DNA of 64,000 nucleotides from Bacteroidota bacterium (GCA_029781865.1 JAKOVW010000054.1:1-64000); one strand, 5' to 3'; shown: positions 36,570 through 45,988, counted from the first letter of the stretch. Notes: generated by a model not told the origin, from the sequence alone. Numbers and translations: made by a program.

Positions 36570-37139
36570 ATGTCTCAACTCCAAATAGCAGAACGGTACG
36601 CAAAATCACTGATCGACCTGGCTCAGGAACAAAACCTGCTTTCTGAAATTTATGAAGACATCAGGACAGTACAGGATGTTTGTAAAAATAAAGAGTTCAT
36701 CAGCATGCTGCAAAGCCCGGTCATCTACTCCGATAAAAAACTGGCTATATTCAAACAATTATTCGAAGGTAAAATACAACTGCTGACTATGCAGTTCATC
36801 CAGTTATTGATTCAGAAAGGAAGAGAGTACGGATTAAATGCCATTTGTTCTGCATTCATCGAACAATACAAAACCATAAAAAAAATAAAAACGGCACGTA
36901 TTCTTACTGCAACTGAATTGAATGAATCTGAATTGAATAACATTAAGAATCGCTTTGCCTACTGGCTGAAACCCGGTGAAGTAATGGATCTTTCACAAAA
37001 AACAGATCCGAATCTCATCGGCGGTTTCATTCTGGAAATGGGCGACCAGAATTACGATGCCAGCGTTAAAAGACAATTGGAAGAATTGAAAGACAATTTA
37101 TACGATAAAAGTTATATCAGTCTGGTGGAGAAAAGGTGA
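36570..37139 (+). CDS. atpH: ATP synthase F1 subunit delta
   Basis: 189 residues, soluble. The N-terminal helical bundle (AERYAKSLIDLAQEQNLL) and the C-terminal signature region (LIGGFILEMGDQNYDASVKR) are typical of the OSCP/delta family. It links the F1 head to the subunit-b stalk. Repeat arrays follow 8 bases after its stop. Confidence 0.95.
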   Translation: MSQLQIAERYAKSLIDLAQEQNLLSEIYEDIRTVQDVCKNKEFISMLQSPVIYSDKKLAIFKQLFEGKIQLLTMQFIQLLIQKGREYGLNAICSAFIEQYKTIKKIKTARILTATELNESELNNIKNRFAYWLKPGEVMDLSQKTDPNLIGGFILEMGDQNYDASVKRQLEELKDNLYDKSYISLVEKR

Positions 37140-37146
37140 GAATTTG

Positions 37147-37234
37147 GTTAGGAGTTAGGAGTTAGGAGTTAGGAGTTAGGAGTGATGAGTGATGAGTGAT
37201 GAGTGATGAGTGATGAGTGATGAGTGATGAGTGA
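37147..37234 (+). repeat. Heptamer arrays GTTAGGA then GTGATGA
   Basis: Five copies of GTTAGGA (37147-37181) run in phase into seven perfect copies of GTGATGA (37182-37230) plus a partial. The array lies in the 148-base atpH-atpA spacer, 53 bases before the atpA ATG, so it is transcribed with the operon. Confidence 0.93.
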
Positions 37235-37287
37235 AAATATGAATAGGAATGATGAACAATTAATAATTGACAATAAATATTTAAAAT

Positions 37288-38877
37288 ATGGTATCAATAA
37301 GACCGGAGGAAATTTCAGCGATTTTAAAACAGCAAATTTCCGGAGCAAATACAGCAGCATCTCTGGAGGAAGTAGGCATCGTGTTGCAAGTCGGAGATGG
37401 AATCGCACGCGTATATGGTTTGTCTAATGCACAATCAGGTGAGCTCGTAGAATTTGAAACGGGTACACAGGCGATCGTTCTTAACCTTGAGGTGGATAAT
37501 GTCGGAGTCGTTTTGATGGGTCCATGGGATGGCATCAAAGAAGGCTCTAAAGTGCGCCGTACCGGAAAAATTGCATCCATAGATGTAGGCGAAGGAATGG
37601 TAGGACGGGTAGTCAATCCTCTGGGTCAGGCCATCGATGGTAAAGGTCCGATCTCAGGTACTAAATACGAAATGCCGCTGGAACGCAAAGCACCCGGAGT
37701 TATCTTCCGTCAACCGGTAAATGAACCCCTGCAAACGGGTATTAAAGCCATTGACTCCATGATTCCCATCGGTAGAGGTCAGCGGGAGTTAATCATCGGA
37801 GACCGCCAGACAGGTAAAACTGCCATAGCTATAGACACGATCATCAATCAAAAAGAATTTTACGACAGAGGAGAGCCGGTTTATTGTATCTATGTGGCTT
37901 CTGGTCAAAAGTCTTCTACAGTTGCAAAAGTGGCCAGAACACTCGAAGAATACGGAGCGATGTCCTACACGGTAATTGTTTCGGCTTCCGCTTCCGATCC
38001 TGCTCCATTGCAGTTCTTTGCACCATTTGCCGGTGCCGCAATCGGAGAGTTTTTCCGCGACACAGGCCGTCCGGCATTAGTGATTTACGATGATCTATCC
38101 AAACAAGCAGTTGCTTATCGCGAAGTATCCCTGTTGCTGCGCCGTCCACCTGGACGCGAAGCCTATCCGGGAGACGTATTTTATTTGCATTCCCGTTTAC
38201 TCGAAAGAGCGGCAAAAATTCTCAATAACGACGAGATTGCCAGAAGCATGAACGACTTGCCGGATTCACTTAAAAAAGCCGGAATCGTAAAAGGCGGTGG
38301 TTCATTAACTGCATTGCCCATCATAGAAACCCAGGCCGGAGACGTATCCGCTTATATTCCAACCAACGTAATTTCAATTACCGACGGACAGATTTTCCTC
38401 GAATCCAATTTATTCAATTCGGGAATACGTCCAGCTATCAACGTGGGTATTTCGGTATCGCGCGTTGGAGGTAACGCTCAGATCAAATCCATGAAAAAAG
38501 TAGCCGGAACCCTTAAACTGGATCAGGCACAATACCGCGAACTAGAAGCCTTTTCCAAATTTGGTTCTGACCTTGACGCTGCAACCAAAGCCGTTCTTGA
38601 CAAAGGAAAACGAAATGTGGAAATATTAAAACAGGCACAATACAGTCCGGTAGCCGTAGAAAAACAAGTAGCCATGATTTATCTCGGTACGTCCAATTTA
38701 TTGCGCGATGTGCCTGTAGAAAAAGTGAAGGATTTTGAAAATGTCATATTGACTACGCTCGAACAAAAATATCCGGCTGTTTTAGAAAATTTCCGTAAAG
38801 GCGCATTGAATGATGCGGACTTAAAAATTCTGAAAGACCTTGCAGCAGAGATGAGTTCAAGCTACAAAGCAGGTTAA
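37288..38877 (+). CDS. atpA: ATP synthase F1 subunit alpha
   Basis: 529 residues. P-loop GDRQTGKT at 171-178; the family signature around [14 protein letters not shown] includes the arginine that reaches into the beta-subunit active site. The N-terminal beta-barrel and C-terminal helical bundle are complete. It forms the non-catalytic half of the F1 hexamer. The partner beta gene (atpD) is not in this window. Confidence 0.98.
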   Translation: MVSIRPEEISAILKQQISGANTAASLEEVGIVLQVGDGIARVYGLSNAQSGELVEFETGTQAIVLNLEVDNVGVVLMGPWDGIKEGSKVRRTGKIASIDVGEGMVGRVVNPLGQAIDGKGPISGTKYEMPLERKAPGVIFRQPVNEPLQTGIKAIDSMIPIGRGQRELIIGDRQTGKTAIAIDTIINQKEFYDRGEPVYCIYVASGQKSSTVAKVARTLEEYGAMSYTVIVSASASDPAPLQFFAPFAGAAIGEFFRDTGRPALVIYDDLSKQAVAYREVSLLLRRPPGREAYPGDVFYLHSRLLERAAKILNNDEIARSMNDLPDSLKKAGIVKGGGSLTALPIIETQAGDVSAYIPTNVISITDGQIFLESNLFNSGIRPAINVGISVSRVGGNAQIKSMKKVAGTLKLDQAQYRELEAFSKFGSDLDAATKAVLDKGKRNVEILKQAQYSPVAVEKQVAMIYLGTSNLLRDVPVEKVKDFENVILTTLEQKYPAVLENFRKGALNDADLKILKDLAAEMSSSYKAG

Positions 38878-38903
38878 TCGACTTTTCTATTTAAAATAAA
38901 CGT

Positions 38904-39800
38904 ATGGCAGCCAATTTAAAAGAAGTACGAAACCGGATTAAGTCAGTTATCTCCACACAGCAGATTACCAAAGCTATGAAAATGGTTTCTGCTGCAAAAC
39001 TGAGAAAAGCGCAACAGGCTATACAGCAATTGCGTCCCTATGCCAACCGGTTGAATGTTACCCTGAGTCATATCCTGGCTGGTGGTAACGCCGCTGCAGG
39101 ACTTTCCTTTGGCAAAACCACAGCTAAACAAAAACCGCTGTTGATTATCATTACGTCTGACCGCGGACTTTGCGGTGGATTCAACGCCAACATTCTGAAA
39201 CTGGCTTTTGCCTATATCAAAGAACATTATCCGGATGCATATGCTTCCGGTCGTTTAAGCTTTTTATGTATCGGTAAAAAGGGCTTTGAATATTTCAAGC
39301 GCCGTTTTCCTAAAGCCAATTTTATTACCGAATATCAGCAATTGTACAGCCATCATGATTTTGCACAGATAGCTGCACTTGCCGATCGACTGATGAATGA
39401 TTTTCGCGAAGGCACTTTTGATCAGATGGAATTGTATTATGGCAGATTTAAAAATGCGGGAACCCAGTTTCCGGAACGCGAGCAATATCTTCCTGTAGAA
39501 AAACTTCCGGAAGCAAAAGGAAGCCAGGCTAAAATGAATGCAGACTACATCTTCGAACCCAATCAACAGGAGTTGCTCGAAGAACTCATTCCTTCCATCC
39601 TGCAAACACAATTGTTTAAATGTCTGCTTGACACCCAGGCTTCTGAACACGGTGCGCGCATGACAGCCATGGACAAAGCCACCGAAAACGCGGAAGAAAT
39701 GCTCGGCGAACTTCGCATCAATTACAACAAAGCAAGACAGGAAGCAATTACCAAAGAATTATCCGAGATCGTTGGTGGTGCTGCCGCATTAGCTGGATAA
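38904..39800 (+). CDS. atpG: ATP synthase F1 subunit gamma
   Basis: 298 residues. The N-terminal coiled coil (NRIKSVISTQQITKAMKMVS) and the C-terminal helix with MTAMDKATENAEEMLGELRI form the rotor shaft; the middle holds the Rossmann-like domain beginning ITSDRGLCGGFN. It is the last gene of this cluster; a strong terminator follows 25 bases later, so atpD and atpC must be encoded elsewhere. Confidence 0.97.
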   Translation: MAANLKEVRNRIKSVISTQQITKAMKMVSAAKLRKAQQAIQQLRPYANRLNVTLSHILAGGNAAAGLSFGKTTAKQKPLLIIITSDRGLCGGFNANILKLAFAYIKEHYPDAYASGRLSFLCIGKKGFEYFKRRFPKANFITEYQQLYSHHDFAQIAALADRLMNDFREGTFDQMELYYGRFKNAGTQFPEREQYLPVEKLPEAKGSQAKMNADYIFEPNQQELLEELIPSILQTQLFKCLLDTQASEHGARMTAMDKATENAEEMLGELRINYNKARQEAITKELSEIVGGAAALAG

Positions 39801-39824
39801 AAAAATTAAATCTTTACTGATTAT

Positions 39825-39858
39825 AACAGCCTGTGATTTTGATTACAGGCTGTTTTTG
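39825..39858 (+). terminator. Rho-independent terminator of the atp operon
   Basis: AACAGCCTGT (39825-39834) pairs with ACAGGCTGTT (39845-39854), extended inward by three more pairs, with loop TTTG and a following T5 tract. Confidence 0.88.
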
Positions 39859-40084
39859 TATTTGACGTAAGCTTCACCATTTGAAGAGAATGCGTAATCC
39901 AGTGCATTGAATTGTTGCAGCATTAAACATTCAGATCAATGAGTGCTCTCCAACTTTTAAAGTTGCTGCATTTTTTTTATTTATTTCACGGTAATACCGT
40001 TCTTAGTTAATTGTAGAAAATAGACAAGCGAATGTTCTTTCAACATCACTTGCAATTTAGAAACACAACACTGTTCTAATGAAA

Positions 40085-41524
40085 CTAATAGATAAATTTA
40101 GTGAGATGAATTCCTCCATTCCATTTATACCTGATAAAATAAAGTCCATTGAATGGGATTGGTATTGTGGCATTTTGAGTATTATATCCTTTCGCAATCT
40201 GAATTCCCTGTAAATTATAAATCTGCCATTCATCCAGTACCTGATCAGAATTCAATTCAATTCCATCAGATAGATTATGAATTTTAAGATCTGCATTTAT
40301 GGATGAATTTTCATTCCTGGTCACTCTATTCACCACTCCGATTTTAAAACGTATGGTATTATCATTGCCGTCATGCCAGCAGAGATAGAATTTGCCATTG
40401 ATATACGTGAGATCCGGAGTATCCTGGCTGCCATTCTGATCCGTATTGATGCGAACCGTATTTTTGATCAGGTCCTGTGAATTATTGCCGGTGAAATAAC
40501 TAAAAAAGATATCATAGCCGGTAACTGCTTCAGTCCAACAGATACCAACCGTATCTTTATTTCCGGCCATTTTAGGATCAACCTGTTGCAGATTTTTACC
40601 CAGGGAGTGATTCATGATTTGGAAAGCATCCACTTTTTGCGTATTCAGATCGAGGCGCGAGTAAAATACTTTGTTCGTGCCGGTACGCCCACTCATCCAT
40701 GTGGTATGTAAATAGTGATCATTAAAAAAACCATCACCACCTGAGGCCGGACAAGATTGCAAAAACCAATTTGCTGTATCCAGTTCCTGTGTATATGCAA
40801 ATGAGCCGGCATTATCCAAAGAAATGGCCGCCGTCATGTTGCGAAAGTTGTTGCGATTATTGCGGTATAAGATAGCAACACGGTCCCCATCGGAAGCCAT
40901 GCCAACCGGGCAACAATCGCAGGCAGTGCCTTTTGAAATATCGGTTGCTTCCACATAAGGCGAAAAAGTATTGCCAAAATCGGAAGAGCGGAGCGTTACA
41001 TAATGCGCCTGCGTCCAGTCCGTTTTGAACCTCATGTAGCTGATAATGGGCTGATTGTCTTTGTCTATGGCAACACCCGGAAAACGGCTGAAAAATCCGG
41101 TATTATCCACTACCACAATCTGTGTGCTGAATGTTTTTCCATAATCCACAGACCGCAATAAATAGATCTTTCCCAAATCTGCCGGATCTTCCTTGTAAAC
41201 AATATATACATACTGATTCCTGCCGGCAAGCTCCGTACTGGCCCAATCGGTGATAAATGCTTTGGTATTTTTCATATCGATGTTGCGGGTTTGGGACAAG
41301 CTGTCCTTCGACCAGTATTTGTATTGTATGCTCTGTTGACTGGAGTTTCCCCAGATGATAATACCATGGTCTTCATCCAAAGCCAGAATTCTCGGCCGGA
41401 TTCCGGTACCGCCACCGCCTGTAGTAATTTTTAAATCATTGCCCCATTTGATATCCTGGGCACAAACAAATTGGCCAGTTACTGAAAGGATAACAATTAA
41501 AATGGGAGCGTATATGTTCTTCAT
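40085..41524 (-). CDS. Secreted BNR/sialidase-like beta-propeller protein with T9SS tail
   Basis: 479 residues from the ATG at 41524; an in-frame ATG 27 bases upstream would place charged residues before the signal peptide (IYAPILIVILSVTG, cleavage near CAQ). Repeated segments of the type RSVDYGKTFSTQIVVVD, RSSDFGNTFSPYVEA and SLDNAGSFAYTQ are BNR/Asp-box-like and suggest a sialidase-type six-bladed propeller; the catalytic arginines of true sialidases could not be assigned. The C-terminal ~75 residues (DEWQIYNLQGIQIAKG ... LYFIRYKWNGG) form a T9SS sorting domain. A TACATTTG -7 element lies upstream. Confidence 0.78.
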   Translation of the reverse strand: MKNIYAPILIVILSVTGQFVCAQDIKWGNDLKITTGGGGTGIRPRILALDEDHGIIIWGNSSQQSIQYKYWSKDSLSQTRNIDMKNTKAFITDWASTELAGRNQYVYIVYKEDPADLGKIYLLRSVDYGKTFSTQIVVVDNTGFFSRFPGVAIDKDNQPIISYMRFKTDWTQAHYVTLRSSDFGNTFSPYVEATDISKGTACDCCPVGMASDGDRVAILYRNNRNNFRNMTAAISLDNAGSFAYTQELDTANWFLQSCPASGGDGFFNDHYLHTTWMSGRTGTNKVFYSRLDLNTQKVDAFQIMNHSLGKNLQQVDPKMAGNKDTVGICWTEAVTGYDIFFSYFTGNNSQDLIKNTVRINTDQNGSQDTPDLTYINGKFYLCWHDGNDNTIRFKIGVVNRVTRNENSSINADLKIHNLSDGIELNSDQVLDEWQIYNLQGIQIAKGYNTQNATIPIPFNGLYFIRYKWNGGIHLTKFIY

Positions 41525-41548
41525 AATTTCTTGGTTTAATAATGTTTT

Positions 41549-41556
41549 CAAATGTA
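41549..41556 (-). promoter_or_regulatory. -7 element of the BNR-type gene
   Basis: On the minus strand TACATTTG (exact TAnnTTTG) ends 24 bases before the ATG at 41524, supporting that start. The alternative ATG at 41551 lies inside the element. Confidence 0.45.
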
Positions 41557-41753
41557 AATTTAAGTAATACGGGTCATCCGGAGTTTCTTATTCTCTATCT
41601 CCGCAATACAGCCCTATACGAAGAAAAGCTTGTATAGTTGTCTGCATTAAGGAGCTAGGATATTAGTAATAGGTTTTAGGAGCAAATTTTAATATTTCAT
41701 TTGCCCTTATCCATTGAATTTACGGCCTGTTTTTTGCAGCTTTACACCATCCT

Positions 41754-42746
41754 ATGAAAGCCATTATACCTGTTGCAGGGGCAGGAACGAACCTCCGGCC
41801 CATCACTTATACTCAGCCTAAACCACTGATTCCGGTTGCCGGCAAACCCATAATAGGTTATATTCTGGATCAGCTGGTTGATGCAGGCGTTGAAGAGTAT
41901 GTCTTTATTCTGGGTTACCTGGGTGAAAAAATAAAAGCTTTCCTCGAGGATCATTATCCGAAAATCAAAAAGAACTATGTCTATCAGGGCGACCGGCAAG
42001 GGCTTGGCCAGGCCATCTACCTGTGCAAGGATTTACTGAAAGATGAAGAAGAATTGTTAATCCAGTTGGGAGATACTATTCTCGATATCGATATAAAAGT
42101 ATTCCAGCATTCCCGTTTTAATACCCTTGCTGTGCGCAAAGTATTGGATCCCAGGGAATTCGGAGTTGTAGAGCTCGATGACCATGGATTGGTTACCCGA
42201 CTGATCGAAAAACCGCAGATCCCAAAATCCAACCTGGCCATTGTCGGACTTTACCTCATTAAGGAATGGCCAAAGCTGCTGAGCTGCCTGGAAACCAATA
42301 TTCAAACCGGCCGGAAAACGAGAGGTGCTTTTCACCTGACTGACGGATTGATGTGCATGTTGGAGAATCAAAGCCGCTTCGAAGTCATGGAGGTAAAAAA
42401 CTGGTTTGATTGCGGTAAAAAAGAAATTCTTTTATCTACCAATGCGACCATGCTGGCCCGCCGTGATCAGACCCCATTGGCCAAACAATATGAGGATAGT
42501 ATTTTTATTCCTCCCGTAAGCATAGGATACAATTGCCAGATCAAACACTCCATTATCGGCCCGAATGTTTCCATTGGAGAAAACAGCCAGATCAGCAACT
42601 CCATACTCAAGGATGCCATAATCGGCAATTTTACCAGCCTGGAAGACGTTGTACTGCAGCATTCGATTATTGGCAACGATGCCGTCATCAAAGGAAGATT
42701 TCAAAGTTTCAATATCGGAGATAATACAGAAATTGATATGGTGTGA
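41754..42746 (+). CDS. Sugar-1-phosphate nucleotidyltransferase with left-handed beta-helix
   Basis: 330 residues. The N-terminal nucleotidyltransferase domain (residues 1-235) starts MKAIIPVAGAGTNLRPITYT with the PKPLIPVAGKPI motif; the usual Arg of GxGTRLRP is Asn here. VQLGDTILD-like LIQLGDTILDIDI gives the metal-binding Asp. The C-terminal ~85 residues contain hexapeptide repeats (SIIGPNVSIGENSQISNSIL, DAIIGNFTSLEDVVL), a left-handed beta-helix. It activates a sugar phosphate (glucose, mannose or an amino sugar) with an NTP for cell-envelope glycans. The substrate is not determined by sequence inspection. Confidence 0.85.
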   Translation: MKAIIPVAGAGTNLRPITYTQPKPLIPVAGKPIIGYILDQLVDAGVEEYVFILGYLGEKIKAFLEDHYPKIKKNYVYQGDRQGLGQAIYLCKDLLKDEEELLIQLGDTILDIDIKVFQHSRFNTLAVRKVLDPREFGVVELDDHGLVTRLIEKPQIPKSNLAIVGLYLIKEWPKLLSCLETNIQTGRKTRGAFHLTDGLMCMLENQSRFEVMEVKNWFDCGKKEILLSTNATMLARRDQTPLAKQYEDSIFIPPVSIGYNCQIKHSIIGPNVSIGENSQISNSILKDAIIGNFTSLEDVVLQHSIIGNDAVIKGRFQSFNIGDNTEIDMV

Positions 42747-42752
42747 GGGGGA

Positions 42753-42816
42753 AGGTGTTTAGGTGTTTAGGTGTTTAGGTGTTTAGGTGTTTAGGTGTTT
42801 AGGTGTTTAGGTGTTT
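42753..42816 (+). repeat. Octamer tandem repeat, unit AGGTGTTT
   Basis: Eight perfect copies with an 8-base period beginning 7 bases after the nucleotidyltransferase stop. The last copy forms the outer end of the palindrome at 42810-42863. Confidence 0.95.
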
Positions 42817-42863
42817 AAAATATGATGAATAAATTAGGATTTATTCATCATATTTTAAACACC
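42810..42863 (+). repeat. Perfect 24-base inverted repeat (hairpin)
   Basis: The left arm 42810-42833 (GGTGTTTAAAATATGATGAA...) and right arm 42840-42863 are exact reverse complements separated by the 6-base loop TTAGGA. No T-run follows. It may end transcription or be a repetitive-element remnant. Confidence 0.9.
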
Positions 42864-42902
42864 CAAATTCAACTAACTACAGACTATAGACTAAAAACTA
42901 AC

Positions 42903-42990
42903 AGTCTAATAGTCTAATAGTCTAATAGTCTAATAGCCTAATAGCCTAATAGCCTAAAAAGCTAAACACCTAAATCCCTAAATTGCTAAA
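42903..42990 (+). repeat. Octamer array, TAGTCTAA/TAGCCTAA decaying to nCTAAnnn
   Basis: Perfect 8-base units (TAGTCTAA, then TAGCCTAA) give way to divergent units CCTAAAAA, GCTAAACA, CCTAAATC, CCTAAATT, GCTAAAAC that keep the CTAA core at an exact 8-base spacing. Confidence 0.85.
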
Positions 42991-43007
42991 ACCCCCCTCC
43001 ATTGTGT

Positions 43008-43015
43008 TATTTTTG
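43008..43015 (+). promoter_or_regulatory. -7 element of the lipoprotein gene at 43033
   Basis: TATTTTTG fits TAnnTTTG; a TTG lies 22 bases upstream (42983-42985) as a possible -33 element. The ATG is 17 bases downstream. Confidence 0.5.
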
Positions 43016-43032
43016 CGCCGTCATTAGGTCAA

Positions 43033-43746
43033 ATGAAATCATTTATGAAATCCATTTTATATTCCGTTTTTGTTCTTTTAGTGTTGAATGCTTGTACCAA
43101 AAAAGAGACCTGTCCTCCGGATGTGGTGTTGGGCAATGTATCGCTGGAATCCAACAGCAAAGATTTCTTACCATACAACCACATCACTTATCTGGAATTT
43201 GTAGATAGTGCAGCTATAGACACTGCAATTCTTTTCAATCCCGCAGGTTTAGTCAGTGATTTGAGTAAAGCGATTGTTGGAAATATTTGTTTGCTGGATG
43301 CAGAACGATCCGATAGTTTTTATTATGCTGAACACAAAACCATAAATTTCTTTGATATCGATACCAGTCGAAAGTTCAGAGTGATTGGTAACCTCACTAT
43401 TTTAGAAGACTATTTATCCAAATCGTCCACACCTGATAATCCCGTGCTGTTTGATGAATTAAAATTGACGGTACACCGAAGTAACCCAAGTTTGAGCGGT
43501 GGTGTCGCCACTTTAGAATTTGTGACCAATGACCGTGGAAATAAAAGCAGGATGAGCGATAGTCTGATTTCAAAAATCAGCCGGTTCTCATTAATCCCGC
43601 AAGTTAGTGTAAATGGCTCTGTATATAATGATGTATATGAATACAGAACAAATGACAGTGCGTATTTCTATTTCAAACCACTTAAAGGAGTTGTGGCTTT
43701 CCGCGATTTAAGCAACAGATGGTGGAATCTGAGCAGAGCCTATTAA
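43033..43746 (+). CDS. Putative lipoprotein of unknown function
   Basis: 237 residues. The N terminus (ILYSVFVLLVLNACTKKE) is a lipoprotein signal with the modified Cys at about residue 21. The remainder is probably beta-rich; no domain was recognised. A candidate -7 element (TATTTTTG) lies just upstream and no partner gene follows on the strand, so it is likely monocistronic. Confidence 0.65.
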   Translation: MKSFMKSILYSVFVLLVLNACTKKETCPPDVVLGNVSLESNSKDFLPYNHITYLEFVDSAAIDTAILFNPAGLVSDLSKAIVGNICLLDAERSDSFYYAEHKTINFFDIDTSRKFRVIGNLTILEDYLSKSSTPDNPVLFDELKLTVHRSNPSLSGGVATLEFVTNDRGNKSRMSDSLISKISRFSLIPQVSVNGSVYNDVYEYRTNDSAYFYFKPLKGVVAFRDLSNRWWNLSRAY

Positions 43747-43840
43747 GCATTCCTCAATTCAACTTCCGAAACCTGTTTCCGGAACGTATACTTTAGAATT
43801 GCAATTTCCAATAAACCGCAAATTCCATTCAACCATAAAC

Positions 43841-43903
43841 AAAAAACCAGGAAAAGAAACGGAAATTCATTTTGGTGAATAAATCTCTACGAATCTTTTC
43901 CTG
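43841..43903 (-). terminator. Terminator of the cold-shock gene
   Basis: On the minus strand CAGGAAAAGA (43903-43894) pairs with TCTTTTCCTG (43857-43848); an inner ATTCA/TGAAT stem shortens the large loop. A TTTTTTG tract follows at 43846-43840. Confidence 0.6.
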
Positions 43904-43922
43904 ACAAACAAAGAACTAGTCT

Positions 43923-44117
43923 TTATTTAAGTACTTCAACGTCGACTGCGTTTAATCCTCTTTTTCCTTTTTCAATATTGAATTTCACCCGGTCATTTTC
44001 TTTGATCTGGTGCTTCAATCCACTTGAATGGACAAAGATGTCTTCGTTAGAATCAGATGGCTTAATAAAGCCGAATCCTTTAGATTCATTAAAAAATTTT
44101 ACAATTCCTTCACTCAT
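43923..44117 (-). CDS. Cold-shock domain protein
   Basis: 64 residues forming a single OB-fold cold-shock domain with both RNA-binding motifs: RNP1 KGFGFI and RNP2 DIFVH. It binds single-stranded RNA or DNA. It lies 78 bases downstream of the DEAD-box helicase on the same strand; both families act in RNA unfolding at low temperature, so joint expression makes sense. A terminator hairpin follows its stop. Confidence 0.95.
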   Translation of the reverse strand: MSEGIVKFFNESKGFGFIKPSDSNEDIFVHSSGLKHQIKENDRVKFNIEKGKRGLNAVDVEVLK

Positions 44118-44161
44118 ATAATAAAAATAAAAAATAATTAATCAAAATTGAATTCAATCAA

Positions 44162-44203
44162 CAATTAGCAATTGGTCATTAGCAATTAGTAATTATTAAT
44201 TGA
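44162..44203 (-). repeat. Degenerate heptamer run at the 3' end of the helicase gene
   Basis: Six 7-base units on the plus strand (CAATTAG, CAATTGG, TCATTAG, CAATTAG, TAATTAT, TAATTGA). The run covers the helicase stop codon at 44196-44198. Confidence 0.6.
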
Positions 44204-45401
44204 CAAAAGTATATGCCTTCCCGCTTTTACCTGCTCTACCTGTTCTTCCGATCCGGTGCACATAACTGTCCATATTCTTGGGTTGTTGAAAATTGATGAC
44301 ATGTGACACATCGACAATATCCAAACCTCTTGCTGCAACGTCTGTTGCCACCAACACCTGTATCTTCCTGTTGCGGAAGGACTCCAATGCCTTTATGCGA
44401 TAACTCTGGGATTTGTTACCATGAATTTCATCGGCTTTAATTCCTGCGTGTCTCAATTGTCTGCATACTTTCTTTACTGAATGTTTTGTTTCAGCAAATA
44501 CCAATACTTTGTCAAATGAGTCATCGCGTATCATGCTCAACAAAACATCTATTTTATTTTCACCCATTTTTACCTGGATGATTTCCTGATCTATGTGATC
44601 ACCGGTTGCATTGCCAATGTTTAATTTGACTTCAACCGGATTTCTCAACAATGATTTTATCAGAGTTTGCTGACTTTTTTCTTCGGTCGCTGAAAACAAG
44701 ATCGTTTGTTTCCGGTTTCGCATGCCTCCGACCAATCGTTGTATTTCTTTTGAAAAACCCATATCCAGCAAACGATCAAATTCGTCGAGTACCAGAAAGC
44801 TGAATTTTGATAAGTCCAATGCTTTTTGACTTACCATATCTGCAATACGTCCGGGAGTGCCGATGATAAAATGTACCGGTCTTCTCAATTTGGCAATATC
44901 TTTTTCTACGCTCGTTCCTCCGATCAAACATAAACTGAACATATTCAATCCATGACTGATACTTTTAAACTCTTGTTCAATTTGCAAGGCGAGTTCTCTT
45001 GTAGGAGAGATGACAATAACCTGGAAATTTGGTTTTTGATTCAATAAATTATGAATCAAAGGCACGAGGAATGCACCGGTCTTGCCGGTTCCTGTTTGTG
45101 CCAAACCCAACAAATCATTGCCTTCTAAAATGGCTTCCAATGATTTATCCTGAATTTCTGTAGGGGATTCAAATCCTTTTTTCAAAAGGTTTGAAATAAT
45201 AGATTCATGCACCGGTAAATCTTTAATCGTCCGGGTAGCTGTATAACTATACTCTTCCGGGGTTTTTGCAGTTTTTACAAATTGATTGATATCAATATCC
45301 TTTGTTATATTTTTTTTGTTAACGGCTACTCTTGAAATGCTGGAATTCCTATTTGAAAAATGTCTTGGTTCACTCTTTTTTACACTGGTTACGGACTTCA
45401 T
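44196..45401 (-). CDS. DEAD-box RNA helicase (RhlE-like) with short C terminus
   Basis: 401 residues. After an 80-residue basic N-terminal extension come the helicase motifs: Q motif (GFESPTEIQ), I AQTGTGKTG, Ia SPTRELALQ, GTPGR, II DEFD (Phe in place of the usual Ala), III SAT, then the second RecA domain with VATDVAARGLDI and VI HRIGRTGRAG. The chain stops at YTFVN, only about 11 residues after motif VI; the last helix and any tail seen in relatives are missing. A heptamer run covers the stop codon. It probably unwinds structured RNA and lies next to a cold-shock gene. Confidence 0.9.
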   Translation of the reverse strand: MKSVTSVKKSEPRHFSNRNSSISRVAVNKKNITKDIDINQFVKTAKTPEEYSYTATRTIKDLPVHESIISNLLKKGFESPTEIQDKSLEAILEGNDLLGLAQTGTGKTGAFLVPLIHNLLNQKPNFQVIVISPTRELALQIEQEFKSISHGLNMFSLCLIGGTSVEKDIAKLRRPVHFIIGTPGRIADMVSQKALDLSKFSFLVLDEFDRLLDMGFSKEIQRLVGGMRNRKQTILFSATEEKSQQTLIKSLLRNPVEVKLNIGNATGDHIDQEIIQVKMGENKIDVLLSMIRDDSFDKVLVFAETKHSVKKVCRQLRHAGIKADEIHGNKSQSYRIKALESFRNRKIQVLVATDVAARGLDIVDVSHVINFQQPKNMDSYVHRIGRTGRAGKSGKAYTFVN

Positions 45402-45988
45402 AAAATTTTTTAATTATTTAATGGGATTTGGCAGAATTTGCTCAATAGATACTAAGTTCCCTGACTACTTTCCCTGTTTTGATTTATTTGTTAATTGGCG
45501 AGATTTGGAAAGGAAGTGTTCCTGATATGGGCCTGGCCCCTTTGAAATTCTTACAATACTTATCTGTGCATTGCCAAATAGACTGCATAGATACGACTTT
45601 TTTGGCAATTCACCTAATTTTCCGCCTTTTCCGAAAAATACTTCGAAGAATCAGGACGATAAAATTTTGTCGGGGAACCGTCATTCCGGAGACATTTTGG
45701 GTCTAAATAAGGATGTGAAAGAGCTCTGATGATACAATTCCGACGATAGCGTTAAATTTTATCTATGATCAACTTTCAAGAATGGATTCCATTAAAGCAA
45801 AATATCGTCTTATTTATATCGTGGTTTATACCGTGAAATCTCTTCAATTGGCTTAATTGTACCCAATTCATTTTAACCTGTTTCTAATTACCGAAATTTC
45901 AAATCGGATTTTCAATCTAAAATCCAAATTCCTCGCACCTAATGACCTAATAACCTAAAAACCTAACTTCCTTAACCTCTGATTCCCC
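45402..45988. other. Long spacer: helicase leader and pcm 3' flank
   Basis: 587 bases with no credible gene. The part next to the helicase would be its 5' leader; long structured leaders are common in cold-shock genes. It contains GGGCCTGGCCC (about 45527-45538), a strong short inverted repeat. The part next to pcm contains the CCTAA octamer run at 45938-45977. Confidence 0.4.
45938..45977 (+). repeat. Degenerate octamer run, CCTAAnnn
   Basis: Five 8-base units (CCTAATGA, CCTAATAA, CCTAAAAA, CCTAACTT, CCTTAACC) just 3' of the pcm gene. The core is constant and the last three bases vary. Confidence 0.7.

Noticed and set aside
37169-37408. 79-codon minus-strand frame over the GTGATGA array
   Set aside because: The translated Ser-Leu-Ile-Thr-His-His repeats come from the heptamer array and antisense atpA sequence.
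45402-45720. Extra ORFs between the helicase and pcm
   Set aside because: Plus-strand frames at 45286-45525 and 45479-45706 have no features; the region is better explained as the helicase leader.
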